DNA of 64,000 bases from Corynebacterium rouxii (GTDB taxonomy: Bacteria > Actinomycetota > Actinomycetes > Mycobacteriales > Mycobacteriaceae), in the NCBI RefSeq assembly GCF_902702935.1, contig NZ_LR738855.1, forward strand, positions 1,736,001 through 1,800,000. Reading direction: 5' to 3'. The translations under genes and the position numbers were made by a program. A model generated the notes under the pieces. The model worked only from the letters and a program-made list of their open reading frames with translations. It was not told where the DNA came from and searched no databases. Below, piece after piece: positions 27,056 through 35,176 of the stretch. Each line of letters opens with the position of its first letter. Position 1 is the stretch's first letter.

Positions 27056-29034
27056 CACATGGCCCCCGATAGGCCCCTACGCCGCAGCAAAGGTGCCACG
27101 TCTTTTTCGCGACCACGAAGTGATTCATATGCCTCAGTGAAATCGTCGGCACCACCGCGTGATAGTACAAGATCACGGAATCGTTGTCCGGCAACGCGGG
27201 GGTCTTGTTGTTCCTTGAACCAGTCAAATCCATCCGCATCAAGCGCTTCGGACCAAAGATACGAGTAGTACCCAGCAGAGTATCCACCTGCGAAAATGTG
27301 ATTAAAGTAGGTGGACTTGTAACGAGGTTGTACGCCTTCGATCCCAGCGTCTTCGAGCGCGCGACGTTCAAATTCTTCGATATCGGCTGCAGATAGCGCT
27401 TGGGCTTGTGCGCTGGTCAGCGAATGCCACGCGAGATCAATGATCGCCGCAGCAAGGTACTCGGTCGTGGCGAAACCTTGACCAAACTGGCGTGCTTCTT
27501 CAATAGCGTCAACCACATGTGCAGGAAGATTCGGCGCATAGTTACGCAATACTTCTGGTTCAAACGCCCAGTTTTCATTGATCTGCGATGGGAACTCCAC
27601 GTAGTCGCGTGGCACATTAGTTCCCGAAAACGTGGGATACCGCACTTGCGAAAGCAAACCATGCAGCGCGTGACCAAACTCGTGGAAGACGGTGGTCAGC
27701 GAATCAATACTGAGCAGTGCATCCGAACCATCGGTTGGTGCGGTCAGCCCCATCACGTTGACCACAACAGGCTTTGTACCCAACAACTCCGATTGATCGA
27801 CAAAGCTACTCATCCAAGCACCACCGCGTTTCGACGGCCGCCCGTAGTAATCAGTCAGCAACAGCCCGATACCACTGCCGTCTTCTTCCTTAACTTCCCA
27901 CACATCGACACCAGGGGCGTAGCCTTCTAAGTCGGGACGAGGCTCCACAGTAATACCGTAGAGGCGATGTGCTGCGAAGAAGACTCCGTCGACAAGCACC
28001 TTCTTCAACGGGAAATGCTGTGATAGTTCCTCCTCGTTGAGCGCATAATCGCGCAGGCGTACCTTGGACTCCCAGTACGGCCAATCTGCAGGATTGATCT
28101 CTTCTCCTGCAGCCTCCGACAGCAGCTTCTTTTCTCCGAGGGCGTTCGCGGTTGCAGCTGGCGCTAAATCATAGAGGAGCTTGCGCGCGGCTTCGGCACT
28201 TCCAGCCGTTTCCTCAGAAATCACATAGTCCGCGTGGGTTGGGTATCCCAACAATTCGGCTCGCTCAGCCCGTAGCTGCACCATTTCCACGAGCACCTCA
28301 GGGTTAGTTTCGGCGCCTCGACGTTGCGACGCCTCATATACCCGCTGCCGAGATTGCGGATTCACTAGCGAGCTCTGTTCGCCTTGAACCGTTGGCAGCT
28401 CTAGCGGAAGCACATAGCCGTCGCGTCCCAATGCTTTCGCATCAGCGGCAGCCGACTCAATGCGAGTATCACTTAGCCCCGCGAGCTCCTCTTTTGAGGA
28501 AAATCCCACAGCTAATTTCTGCGTGGACTCTAATAAATTACGACCAAACTTATCCGAGAGCACCGACAACCGCGCATTTATTTCTTTCAAACGTGCAACG
28601 TCTTCTAGGCCAGCACCGTGGCGAGTAAATGTCCTGATAATGTGCTCATGCAAGCGCTGCGACTCTGGATCCGCTGGTGGCGTGCATTGCTTAATTCTTT
28701 CGAACAGTTCAGCGTTGAGATACATCTCATCCGAATGCTGGGCAAGCCGTGGTGCGATCTCAGCTGCAATCTCATCCATTTCTGCGCTGGAATCCGTGCC
28801 ATGCAAGTTAAAAAAGACTGCCGCCACTCGTTCCAAATCGCGACCACTTCGCTCGAGCTCCTCGACCGTATTTTCCCAAGTGGCAGGTTCTGGATTGTTC
28901 GCAATCGCAGCAATTTCTGCACTGTGACGTGCAAGTGCCTCAGTAAAAGCTGGGAAATAATGCTCTACTCGAATTTCCGCAAATGGCGGTAATTGGTACG
29001 GCAAGGTGGAAGGTTGAAGCAAAGGATTAGTCAT
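27055..29034 (-). CDS. dcp: M3-family zinc metallopeptidase (peptidyl-dipeptidase Dcp / oligopeptidase A type)
   Basis: Cytoplasmic zinc peptidase that degrades short peptides. 659 residues from ATG 29034 (MTNPLLQPSTLPYQLPPFAEI). Thermolysin-type active site HEFGH at 451-455 within TTVFHEFGHALHGLLSQ, and the downstream third-ligand region DYVEFPSQINENWAFEPEVL. The upstream in-frame ATG at 29112 lies inside the divergent esterase gene and is rejected. A -10-like TACGAT 8 bases before the ATG and no ribosome site suggest a leaderless mRNA. The two following genes code for tiny membrane proteins. Confidence 0.92.
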   Translation of the reverse strand: MTNPLLQPSTLPYQLPPFAEIRVEHYFPAFTEALARHSAEIAAIANNPEPATWENTVEELERSGRDLERVAAVFFNLHGTDSSAEMDEIAAEIAPRLAQHSDEMYLNAELFERIKQCTPPADPESQRLHEHIIRTFTRHGAGLEDVARLKEINARLSVLSDKFGRNLLESTQKLAVGFSSKEELAGLSDTRIESAAADAKALGRDGYVLPLELPTVQGEQSSLVNPQSRQRVYEASQRRGAETNPEVLVEMVQLRAERAELLGYPTHADYVISEETAGSAEAARKLLYDLAPAATANALGEKKLLSEAAGEEINPADWPYWESKVRLRDYALNEEELSQHFPLKKVLVDGVFFAAHRLYGITVEPRPDLEGYAPGVDVWEVKEEDGSGIGLLLTDYYGRPSKRGGAWMSSFVDQSELLGTKPVVVNVMGLTAPTDGSDALLSIDSLTTVFHEFGHALHGLLSQVRYPTFSGTNVPRDYVEFPSQINENWAFEPEVLRNYAPNLPAHVVDAIEEARQFGQGFATTEYLAAAIIDLAWHSLTSAQAQALSAADIEEFERRALEDAGIEGVQPRYKSTYFNHIFAGGYSAGYYSYLWSEALDADGFDWFKEQQDPRVAGQRFRDLVLSRGGADDFTEAYESLRGREKDVAPLLRRRGLSGAM

Positions 29035-29062
29035 AAAGTGCAATCGTACTAAAGTTAACGCC
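29035..29062. promoter_or_regulatory. 28-bp divergent, overlapping promoter pair (dcp / esterase)
   Basis: Only 28 bp separate the two ATGs. Minus strand: TACGAT ends 8 bases before the dcp ATG. Plus strand: TACTAA ends about 10 bases before the esterase ATG. The two hexamers overlap at a GTAC. Neither gene has a Shine-Dalgarno, in line with leaderless starts; the -35 boxes must lie in the opposite coding sequence. Confidence 0.45.
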
Positions 29063-30262
29063 ATGTCCGAGCAGATCACCATGGGACCGTACACCGGCAC
29101 CGTCCACGGCAATGCAGCGCTTTTCGACGCCGTCGCCTACGCCACCTTGCCCTCCGAGTACTCCGCAGCAGTTCGCTGTTTTAGCCCCACCCAAGGCGAC
29201 TACCACAACAATTATCGGACTGAACTCCATGCGACGATCACCGCACCTAAAGCAGCTCATCGCTACGCTGATTATCCCGTCATTGTTTATATCCACGGTG
29301 GCGCCTATTTCGAAGGCTCCCGCGATGATATTTCGGGACGCACCTTCGCCGAGGACAAAGTTGTAGTGGTCAGCATTGACTACCGCCTCGGAATTCAAGG
29401 TTTTACCCCCTTTGCCGCGGAAGAATCCCACCATTATCGTGGCATCGACGATTGCGCTGTGGCGTTGGCGTGGGTCCAAGAAAATATTGAAATCTTTGGT
29501 GGCGATCCCACAAATGTCACAGTGATGGGTAATAGTGCCGGTGGCGGAATCGCACTATGGTTGGCTCGCCGCGACCACTACACAGGGCTGTTTCGCCGTC
29601 TATGGGTGTCATCCCCAGCATTCCCTCGCGGCGGCGATCGCAGAAGCGCTACCCGCTGGGCGTTATCTGCGCCAGTTACTCAAACAGGACTCGAGCGCTT
29701 GCCACGCAGAAAAGTAGTCCGTGCTGAAACCTCACTACGCCGGCGTTACTTCACAGACCTTGCATTTGGCCCGCACCCTTTTAACGCGAAAGAGCTGGTC
29801 ACACTACCTACAGTGATCACCTACACTACCGACGAATGCGCCGACTTTGTTGGGGTGAAAAAACTCCAGGCCTCGCGTTGGTCCAAGTACATACGCAAGT
29901 ACCTAGCAAAGGGACTAGATGCTCTGCCTAAATATATCGAGCAGCTTCCCGACGACACCTACTTCGCACAGCTCACCTCGGATTCTATGATCCGACGCTG
30001 GGTTGAACGCGTTGCTGCGGCACGAAATCCATGGGTGATTGAGTTCGCCGGAGAACCAGCACTGCACTGCAAGGACCTTCCCGAAATTTTCGGCACGGGC
30101 AAAGTTCACGACATAGCAGTGATCTTTGCCCGTGGGTACGACCCGCTTTGGCAACCTTATGGACAACGTCGCAGTGTTATACGTATGCGTCTCGACGGTT
30201 CCCAAGACCACATCATCACTGATCCGTTAGCCCATGTTCGCACAGGTTTTATGAAGTCGTAA
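29063..30262 (+). CDS. Type-B carboxylesterase/lipase family hydrolase
   Basis: Alpha/beta hydrolase of the carboxylesterase B family, 399 residues, shorter than typical (about 500). Oxyanion-hole HGGAYFEGSRDD (HGG at 78-80), DYRLGIQGF at 106-114, and nucleophile elbow TVMGNSAGGG with S158, where Asn replaces the usual Glu of GESAGG. A plausible acid is in YTTDECADFVG and a catalytic His in GSQDHIITD. No signal peptide, so probably cytoplasmic. Substrate unknown. It overlaps idi tail-to-tail by 14 bp. Confidence 0.82.
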   Translation: MSEQITMGPYTGTVHGNAALFDAVAYATLPSEYSAAVRCFSPTQGDYHNNYRTELHATITAPKAAHRYADYPVIVYIHGGAYFEGSRDDISGRTFAEDKVVVVSIDYRLGIQGFTPFAAEESHHYRGIDDCAVALAWVQENIEIFGGDPTNVTVMGNSAGGGIALWLARRDHYTGLFRRLWVSSPAFPRGGDRRSATRWALSAPVTQTGLERLPRRKVVRAETSLRRRYFTDLAFGPHPFNAKELVTLPTVITYTTDECADFVGVKKLQASRWSKYIRKYLAKGLDALPKYIEQLPDDTYFAQLTSDSMIRRWVERVAAARNPWVIEFAGEPALHCKDLPEIFGTGKVHDIAVIFARGYDPLWQPYGQRRSVIRMRLDGSQDHIITDPLAHVRTGFMKS

Positions 30263-30800
30263 GTGCTGTACGAAGCGCCTCATGCTGCAACTGTTCAACC
30301 ATCCATGGGCTAAAAGCAAATGGGGCAGAATGCACTGCATGTATAAGCTTGCTTGGTTCAACCCACACTAACGAGTCCACTTCTTCAGCTTCAGGCATGA
30401 GAGTATCGTCAGTCACCTCTGCAGTGAATACTGGGCAGATTTCCCACTCCACAATGCCGCGTGAATCCACAGCGCGATAACTAAAATCGGGCAAGACACA
30501 AGCGATGTTGACTAATTTGTCCTGGGAAATCCCAATCTCGTGAGGGACCCTGCGAGTAACCGCTTGCTCAGAGGTTTCCCCCGGCATAAGATGCCCACAA
30601 GCAGAGTTAGTCCATACTCCGGGCCATGTCTTTTTACTAAGTGCACGCCGAGTAATGAGCAGCTCACCTTTATTGTTTCGCACATAACAAGAAAAAGCGA
30701 AATGCAAAGGAGTATCCGTAGTATGTACTTCACTTTTCACAGCAGTGCCGGACGGCTTGCCGAATTCGTCGGCAAGCACAACCAGTTCAACGTCTTTCAT
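30249..30800 (-). CDS. idi: Isopentenyl-diphosphate delta-isomerase, type I
   Basis: Interconverts IPP and DMAPP in isoprenoid synthesis. 183 residues, Nudix fold. Catalytic Cys in WTNSACGHLMPGE, Nudix-like helix SEQAVTRRVPHEIGI (same spacing as E. coli IDI), and the metal/acid residues in GIVEWEICPVF. An AT-rich stem (30805-30823) lies between the upstream gene's stop and the start, with AAGG inside the stem. It is on the same strand and 18 bp after the 523-residue secretion-type protein gene, an unusual partner for idi. Confidence 0.94.
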   Translation of the reverse strand: MKDVELVVLADEFGKPSGTAVKSEVHTTDTPLHFAFSCYVRNNKGELLITRRALSKKTWPGVWTNSACGHLMPGETSEQAVTRRVPHEIGISQDKLVNIACVLPDFSYRAVDSRGIVEWEICPVFTAEVTDDTLMPEAEEVDSLVWVEPSKLIHAVHSAPFAFSPWMVEQLQHEALRTALTTS

Positions 30801-30804
30801 AACA

Positions 30805-30823
30805 GATAACCTTAACGGTTATC
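30805..30823 (-). repeat. Small perfect hairpin at the idi translation start
   Basis: GATAACC-TTAAC-GGTTATC with 7-bp perfect arms, spanning the stop codon of the upstream gene and ending 4 bases before the idi ATG. On the mRNA the AAGG that would serve as ribosome site lies in the loop and the adjoining stem, so the hairpin could limit idi translation until upstream translation opens it. Confidence 0.45.
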
Positions 30824-32390
30824 CACGCACCCAACTTCCGATGACGCCAGGAACCACGGCAGGAGACTCTCCCAACAGCGCCGCAACGTTGTTATCTTCT
30901 TCAACACTGCTGGTCACGCTCTTAGTTTTTCCTCGCTTCTTTGAAGCAGCTGCCGCCATCGGGGCACCCATCATCGGAGACATGCGTGCACTATGAGCAG
31001 GCTGCGTTCCAGCAGTACCGAACGAAGCTGACTGCGGCGATGCCCCCAATTGCGCAATGCTGGAACTGCCTATCTTAGAGGTACCGTTTAGACCAGTATC
31101 GTGGAGTTTAGAGTTATGCAATCCCCCTGCACTTGGATGCATTGCCATCGCTGTTGCTCGCGGACCAATCGGAGTAACGCCCAACCCAGTAGCAGCACTG
31201 GGGTGTGTGGATACCGTCTGCGCGGATGCAGGCATGCTTGAATGTGCACTGGTAAACGGAGCGTTTATGGGGTTCAGACCAGAAGATGCTCCAGCGCTTG
31301 GTGGGAAATCTGGGCTTTTCCAGCCAGCCTGCTGTGTTGACAAGTTAAAAGGATCAATTGACTGACCGGCTCCAGTTTTGACCGCAGCAAAGTCACCTAA
31401 GTTATTCGAATGTTGCACCATTGCCGCAGGTTGCAAAGTAGCACCAGCCGCTGAGCTAAGCCCCGTATGAGAAAACTTTCCGTTACCCGCGATAGCCTCC
31501 ATACCCGTTGCAATGCTTTGCCCCGAATTACCGCCGGTAGAACGCATCGTAACTAAGTTTCGGATCACTGGAACGCTTTGTCCAACGTCTGACTGGATCG
31601 CTGATTGCAGCCGCGAAAGAAATTCTTCTTCAAGAACCTTGCGCTCCATCGGATCCTCAATTTTGCTTAACACTTGCTGCACCGACAACACATCCGACAT
31701 TCGCATAGTTTTTAGTTGCGACATCAACCCCACATGATTAGCCATAGTGGAGGCATTTGCTGCGAAAGATTCCGCATTCGCTGCAATCTCACCGATTCTT
31801 TCCACCGCTTTATCAAAGACAGCTCCGTGATTGTGCTTTCCGACTTCAGCTGCCACATTGCGCAAATCTTGGGAAGTTTCAGTTGCCATCTCAGACAAAG
31901 ACTTCCAGGTCGCGACAGCCTCTTCAACCTCTGAATCATTTGTCGAAGCAAACGCAGCCGCAAGCTCATCGATTGACGAAGCCTTCTGAACCACCGGTTG
32001 AGGGAAAGAGAAATCCTCATAGACAACATCCGGACGATTCGGGAAAACTACTTCTTCCCCACCGACATTGCCTCCCTCATCAGCAATATCCATCCCCCTA
32101 GAAACAAAATTATTTTGCGATGAAAATGCCAATCGACTCGAATTTAGTGCCTCTCTCAGCCAGTTAACCTGCTCAGTCAACTGCTGCATAGTCTTCATCG
32201 CAGAGCCAATCCCACCCTTTATGACAGCACCGTGACTCGCACCAAGTTGATCAAAACCAGAAATACTGGAGTAATGGCCGTCTAGGGTTGTTTTACCAGC
32301 ACTTCCGATGCCATTCGTTGTTGTGGACACGATGTTTCCCAAAATACCCACATTGGCGAAAAGAACATTTGAATCAATCTGAATCAACAT
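30819..32390 (-). CDS. Low-complexity helical protein, possible type VII-like secretion substrate
   Basis: 523 residues with no signal peptide. Residues 1-270 are alpha-helical with coiled-coil character (MKTMQQLTEQVNWLREALNS; EEAVATWKSLSEMATETSQDLRN). Residues 270-490 are low complexity rich in Ser, Ala, Gly, Pro and Met (GLSSAAGATLQPAAMVQHS). A basic patch KKRGKTKS precedes an acidic stretch and the C-terminal PGVIGSWVRG. The layout, helical bundle plus disordered tail, resembles EspB/PPE-type or other ESX-associated proteins. Its ATG abuts the stop of a DUF3558-type lipoprotein gene (TAAATG). Secretion and function are inference; no homologue was recognised. Confidence 0.6.
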   Translation of the reverse strand: MLIQIDSNVLFANVGILGNIVSTTTNGIGSAGKTTLDGHYSSISGFDQLGASHGAVIKGGIGSAMKTMQQLTEQVNWLREALNSSRLAFSSQNNFVSRGMDIADEGGNVGGEEVVFPNRPDVVYEDFSFPQPVVQKASSIDELAAAFASTNDSEVEEAVATWKSLSEMATETSQDLRNVAAEVGKHNHGAVFDKAVERIGEIAANAESFAANASTMANHVGLMSQLKTMRMSDVLSVQQVLSKIEDPMERKVLEEEFLSRLQSAIQSDVGQSVPVIRNLVTMRSTGGNSGQSIATGMEAIAGNGKFSHTGLSSAAGATLQPAAMVQHSNNLGDFAAVKTGAGQSIDPFNLSTQQAGWKSPDFPPSAGASSGLNPINAPFTSAHSSMPASAQTVSTHPSAATGLGVTPIGPRATAMAMHPSAGGLHNSKLHDTGLNGTSKIGSSSIAQLGASPQSASFGTAGTQPAHSARMSPMMGAPMAAAASKKRGKTKSVTSSVEEDNNVAALLGESPAVVPGVIGSWVRG

Positions 32391-32969
32391 TTATCCCCCT
32401 GATTTCTTGTATAGATCTACTAACAATTCATGTGCTTCTTCACAAAAATCCGACAATTTTCTATTGGGAATCATCGAACCTGCAGAAACTGAAAGGCGAC
32501 CACGACTAGTTTCAATTGCCGCTTCACAGTTTTCCGTCATTAGACTTCCGTTGATTTCATACGTATATGAATTTGGCAGTTGATTTTTAAATTTACTGTC
32601 AATAAATGTGACCTTTTGAGAAATTCTCTCTTTGTCTAAATCATCCGATGACACCATATAAAATCCATCGGCTGCATTTTTCCCAAGTTTGGTAAGACCG
32701 CAATAGATCATTTTTTCTCGTCGAGTCGTCACTGGATCCTTAGTACGAACCAATCCCATTTCCGCGAAATCTTCCGCACTGAGCACCTCGCAGGGATTGA
32801 AGAAAGTTGCTTCAGCAGACTCAGGACTCAATGAGGTTGAAGTCCTTTGAGCCGAGCTCGAAGGCGAACTCCCTTCGCACCCTGCGAGGGTCAGCGTGGC
32901 CAGCAACGCGTAAAGCACCGCTGGTTTCGAGTGCGACTGTGCATGTTTTCCTCGGATGAGGTGGCGCAT
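32391..32969 (-). CDS. DUF3558-type lipoprotein
   Basis: 192-residue lipoprotein: signal peptide with lipobox LTLAGC (Cys31), then a Ser/Thr-rich linker and a globular domain with FFNPCEVLSAEDFAEMG. That block is the mark of DUF3558 lipoproteins of mycolic-acid actinobacteria (NPC...L). The Cys pairs (NPC, IYCG, ENCEA, DFCEE) could form two disulfides outside the membrane. ATG 32969 is chosen because the signal peptide begins there; a longer frame reaching 33104 gives no sensible N-terminus. It is coupled to the 523-residue gene by direct stop/start contact. Confidence 0.75.
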   Translation of the reverse strand: MRHLIRGKHAQSHSKPAVLYALLATLTLAGCEGSSPSSSAQRTSTSLSPESAEATFFNPCEVLSAEDFAEMGLVRTKDPVTTRREKMIYCGLTKLGKNAADGFYMVSSDDLDKERISQKVTFIDSKFKNQLPNSYTYEINGSLMTENCEAAIETSRGRLSVSAGSMIPNRKLSDFCEEAHELLVDLYKKSGG

Positions 32970-33222
32970 GAGGTTATTTCCCCCTTGTTTTAGAAACTCA
33001 TGACGGCTCCGTCCCTGTCTAAGCCATGGAGACCGGAGGCGTACCCACAAATGGAAATTGAACGGCACGCCTGCCACCGTTTCCTCAACCTGTGAAGGAA
33101 ACAATTTGCAGTCGCACTCACAATGTTTAGACGTTGTGAGACCAAAACTAGGTTCCCATCCATCTTTCGTCTAGCCCCAAAATGTGCAAAACCCAAGGTC
33201 AGTAGAATATGAGCTACCCCCG
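32970..33222. other. Intergenic region upstream of the DUF3558 lipoprotein gene, with dyad
   Basis: 253 bp with no convincing gene. It holds a 24-bp imperfect palindrome at 33117-33140 whose outer arms are CTCACAA (33117-33123) and TTGTGAG (33134-33140). This may be an operator or the stem of a terminator for the HNH gene, but no T-run follows on the minus strand. Ribosome site AAGGGGGA is seen about 10 bases before the lipoprotein ATG. Confidence 0.4.
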
Positions 33223-34380
33223 CTAAAATGGCGCATCGTCACATAAATTTTTACGCATACGCAGCTTGCGGCGACGAATCCTGTCCACAACTCTTTGTGC
33301 AAAAGTTTGGCCAAATAATCTGTCCGCGGAGAATATCCCCTCCGGAAGTGTTACGACTTTCGTACCATCTTCAAGGATCCACGATACCGATGCATCTCCA
33401 CTTATTTCACAATCAACAGCCTTAGAGGTTTTCAGATTATGGTGCTTTCGACACAAACATTGAGCATTTCGAGCAGCAGTCTTTCCCCCTAGGTCATACT
33501 CTTCGACATGATCTATGTCGCAGCTAACTGCACGGATCGAACATCCTGGAAACCTGCAGACACCGTCGCGAGCTTGGATATACGCACGCATCGATGGAGT
33601 GAAGCTATACCCACAGGTTTCCACTTTTTCAACCCCTTCTAGAGATCGTCGCGAAGCATTGGGAAATACAAGATCAACTGACTTTCTACTCAACCTATAC
33701 CCGTCAGCTGTCATGAGTTCGCCAAAATCATCCCCTTTATAGAAGTTGATAATTACAGATTTTCCTTCTTGAGTAGCCATCAATAGCAAAGCTGAAGAAT
33801 CGTCACATTTATGCGCTTTTGCCAACCGCTTTAACTGATCTCGGAATATGGAGGCAGTTGCATTATCTACAACCGCATTAATTCCCGTTTTGCCGTTTCC
33901 AGCATCATAAAAATCTATCACTAATTCTTGGGGCGAGTCCGCTTCTTCTACAGCATCTTCCACCCTTACCAATAAGTCGACAATAAATTTCTTAATCGCT
34001 TTTGGTCCGGGCATTTTTTGATTATCACGCTTGGGAGTTAAGAACCTTGATAAAGGTGCATCAATTTCCTCAATTACTTCTTTTTCAACTCCCGACAACG
34101 CCTGCGCGATAACCATCAAACGGGTGATGTCCAAATGCCACATTTTTAACTGCAATTCATGCACTTTGGATAGCTTCAACAGCATGGAGAAAGCGTCGAT
34201 ACGCCGTGACACATATCCCTCAGACTTCCCCAACCTCGCACCAATGGAAGCACAATATGAGAGCACATCTTCATCACCACCAGGCAATAGACGAACCCAG
34301 CGCAAATATTCGAATTTCTGCAGCCTACACTCGTCCATACATAACGGATCATCAGGATCGCAGTTTCGAAAAAATGCCAT
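33223..34380 (-). CDS. DUF222/HNH endonuclease-domain protein
   Basis: 385 residues of the actinobacterial DUF222-HNH family (related to mycobacterial 13E12 repeat proteins). The N-terminal helical DUF222-like part is at about 20-240. The HNH module CRFPGCSIRAVSCDIDHVEEY...CLCRKHHNLK lies at about 280-330, with Cys pairs for zinc and the catalytic His in DIDHV. Such genes are often multicopy and mobile-like and their role is unproven; nuclease activity is plausible. It is in an AT-richer, accessory part of the window. ATG 34380 has no strong ribosome site. Confidence 0.8.
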   Translation of the reverse strand: MAFFRNCDPDDPLCMDECRLQKFEYLRWVRLLPGGDEDVLSYCASIGARLGKSEGYVSRRIDAFSMLLKLSKVHELQLKMWHLDITRLMVIAQALSGVEKEVIEEIDAPLSRFLTPKRDNQKMPGPKAIKKFIVDLLVRVEDAVEEADSPQELVIDFYDAGNGKTGINAVVDNATASIFRDQLKRLAKAHKCDDSSALLLMATQEGKSVIINFYKGDDFGELMTADGYRLSRKSVDLVFPNASRRSLEGVEKVETCGYSFTPSMRAYIQARDGVCRFPGCSIRAVSCDIDHVEEYDLGGKTAARNAQCLCRKHHNLKTSKAVDCEISGDASVSWILEDGTKVVTLPEGIFSADRLFGQTFAQRVVDRIRRRKLRMRKNLCDDAPF

Positions 34381-34560
34381 CTCCCCTCCTCAATGGCCTA
34401 ATTACTCTAATTTTCCCCCTTTGGATACCTTCATCCTACCCGCTCACCGCAAGTCTTACAAGCATTATTCGCAATTTTTTTCGAACCGTGCTAGTGTTAC
34501 AAAAAAGAGACCCGCTAGGGGTCTCTGATAATTAGAGCTCGAGAAACTTAGGGGGCTGCT
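34381..34560. other. Intergenic region between the HNH gene and the 169-residue lipoprotein gene
   Basis: 180 bp of AT-rich sequence. It contains the terminator described separately (34495-34526) and the promoter region of the HNH gene, for which no clear -35/-10 pair could be chosen. No small gene seen. Confidence 0.4.
34495..34526 (-). terminator. Rho-independent terminator of the lipoprotein gene
   Basis: Stem AGAGACCC (34506-34513) / GGGTCTCT (34519-34526) with a GCTAG loop, perfect 8-bp arms. Read on the minus strand it is followed at once by TTTTTT and more T-rich sequence. It sits 35 bp beyond the stop of the lipoprotein gene. This is the clearest intrinsic terminator in the window. 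Confidence 0.85.
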
Positions 34561-35070
34561 CTAGATGTTGCTTAGATTTCCTTCAAAAATGCAATTTCCC
34601 AAGACTAGCTTGGCATCACTCAAACTGCCGTATCCAGTATCAAAGGCGAATTGGAGATTTGTAGTTGCACCCGGCCCAAGCGGGAGGTCTAAATCAACGG
34701 TTCCCGATTCCACCCGTGACGCTTCCGTACCATTTACTGTGAGAACTGGATCGTCAAAGGCGTCTGCCGGGATGGCAACCTCATTTAGGTTTTTCATTCT
34801 CACATAAACGACAGATCCGGATCCCTCACTGTTGTAACCAGTTCCCTGAATCTGCCACTCAACATTTAATCCGGGGTCTTTTTCGGGGGCGTTAATAAAT
34901 TCGACTTTGACAGGGCTAACGTTTTTCTCTTTAAACTCAGCCGCTGACTCGGAAGTCGTCGTCACCGCCACGTTAGGGGTGTCTGATTTATCAGAGCTAC
35001 AAGCTGCTAGTGCTGTTACAGAGGCAAATAGCACTACCCCTACTGTAAAACGTGTAAGTGAAACGGACAT
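34561..35070 (-). CDS. Putative lipoprotein (169 aa)
   Basis: Lipoprotein with signal peptide and lipobox ALAAC (Cys24). After a Ser/Thr-rich linker an Ig-like beta domain follows (VEWQIQGTGYNSEGSGSVVYV, LGPGATTNLQFAFDTGYG). No known family. ATG 35070 has GAGGAAG about 10 bases upstream; longer frames to 35124 add a basic stretch that is not part of a signal peptide. Divergent from the ABC exporter (about 100 bp between starts) and followed by a strong terminator, so it is a single-gene unit. Confidence 0.7.
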   Translation of the reverse strand: MSVSLTRFTVGVVLFASVTALAACSSDKSDTPNVAVTTTSESAAEFKEKNVSPVKVEFINAPEKDPGLNVEWQIQGTGYNSEGSGSVVYVRMKNLNEVAIPADAFDDPVLTVNGTEASRVESGTVDLDLPLGPGATTNLQFAFDTGYGSLSDAKLVLGNCIFEGNLSNI

Positions 35071-35176
35071 GATCATTAACTTCCTCATCAATAATGAAAT
35101 CGGACTTCGCTCAATTTTACGCAACAGCTATGTGTGGCACCATTAGGAATTGCTGACTTCTCAACTATCGAAAGCG

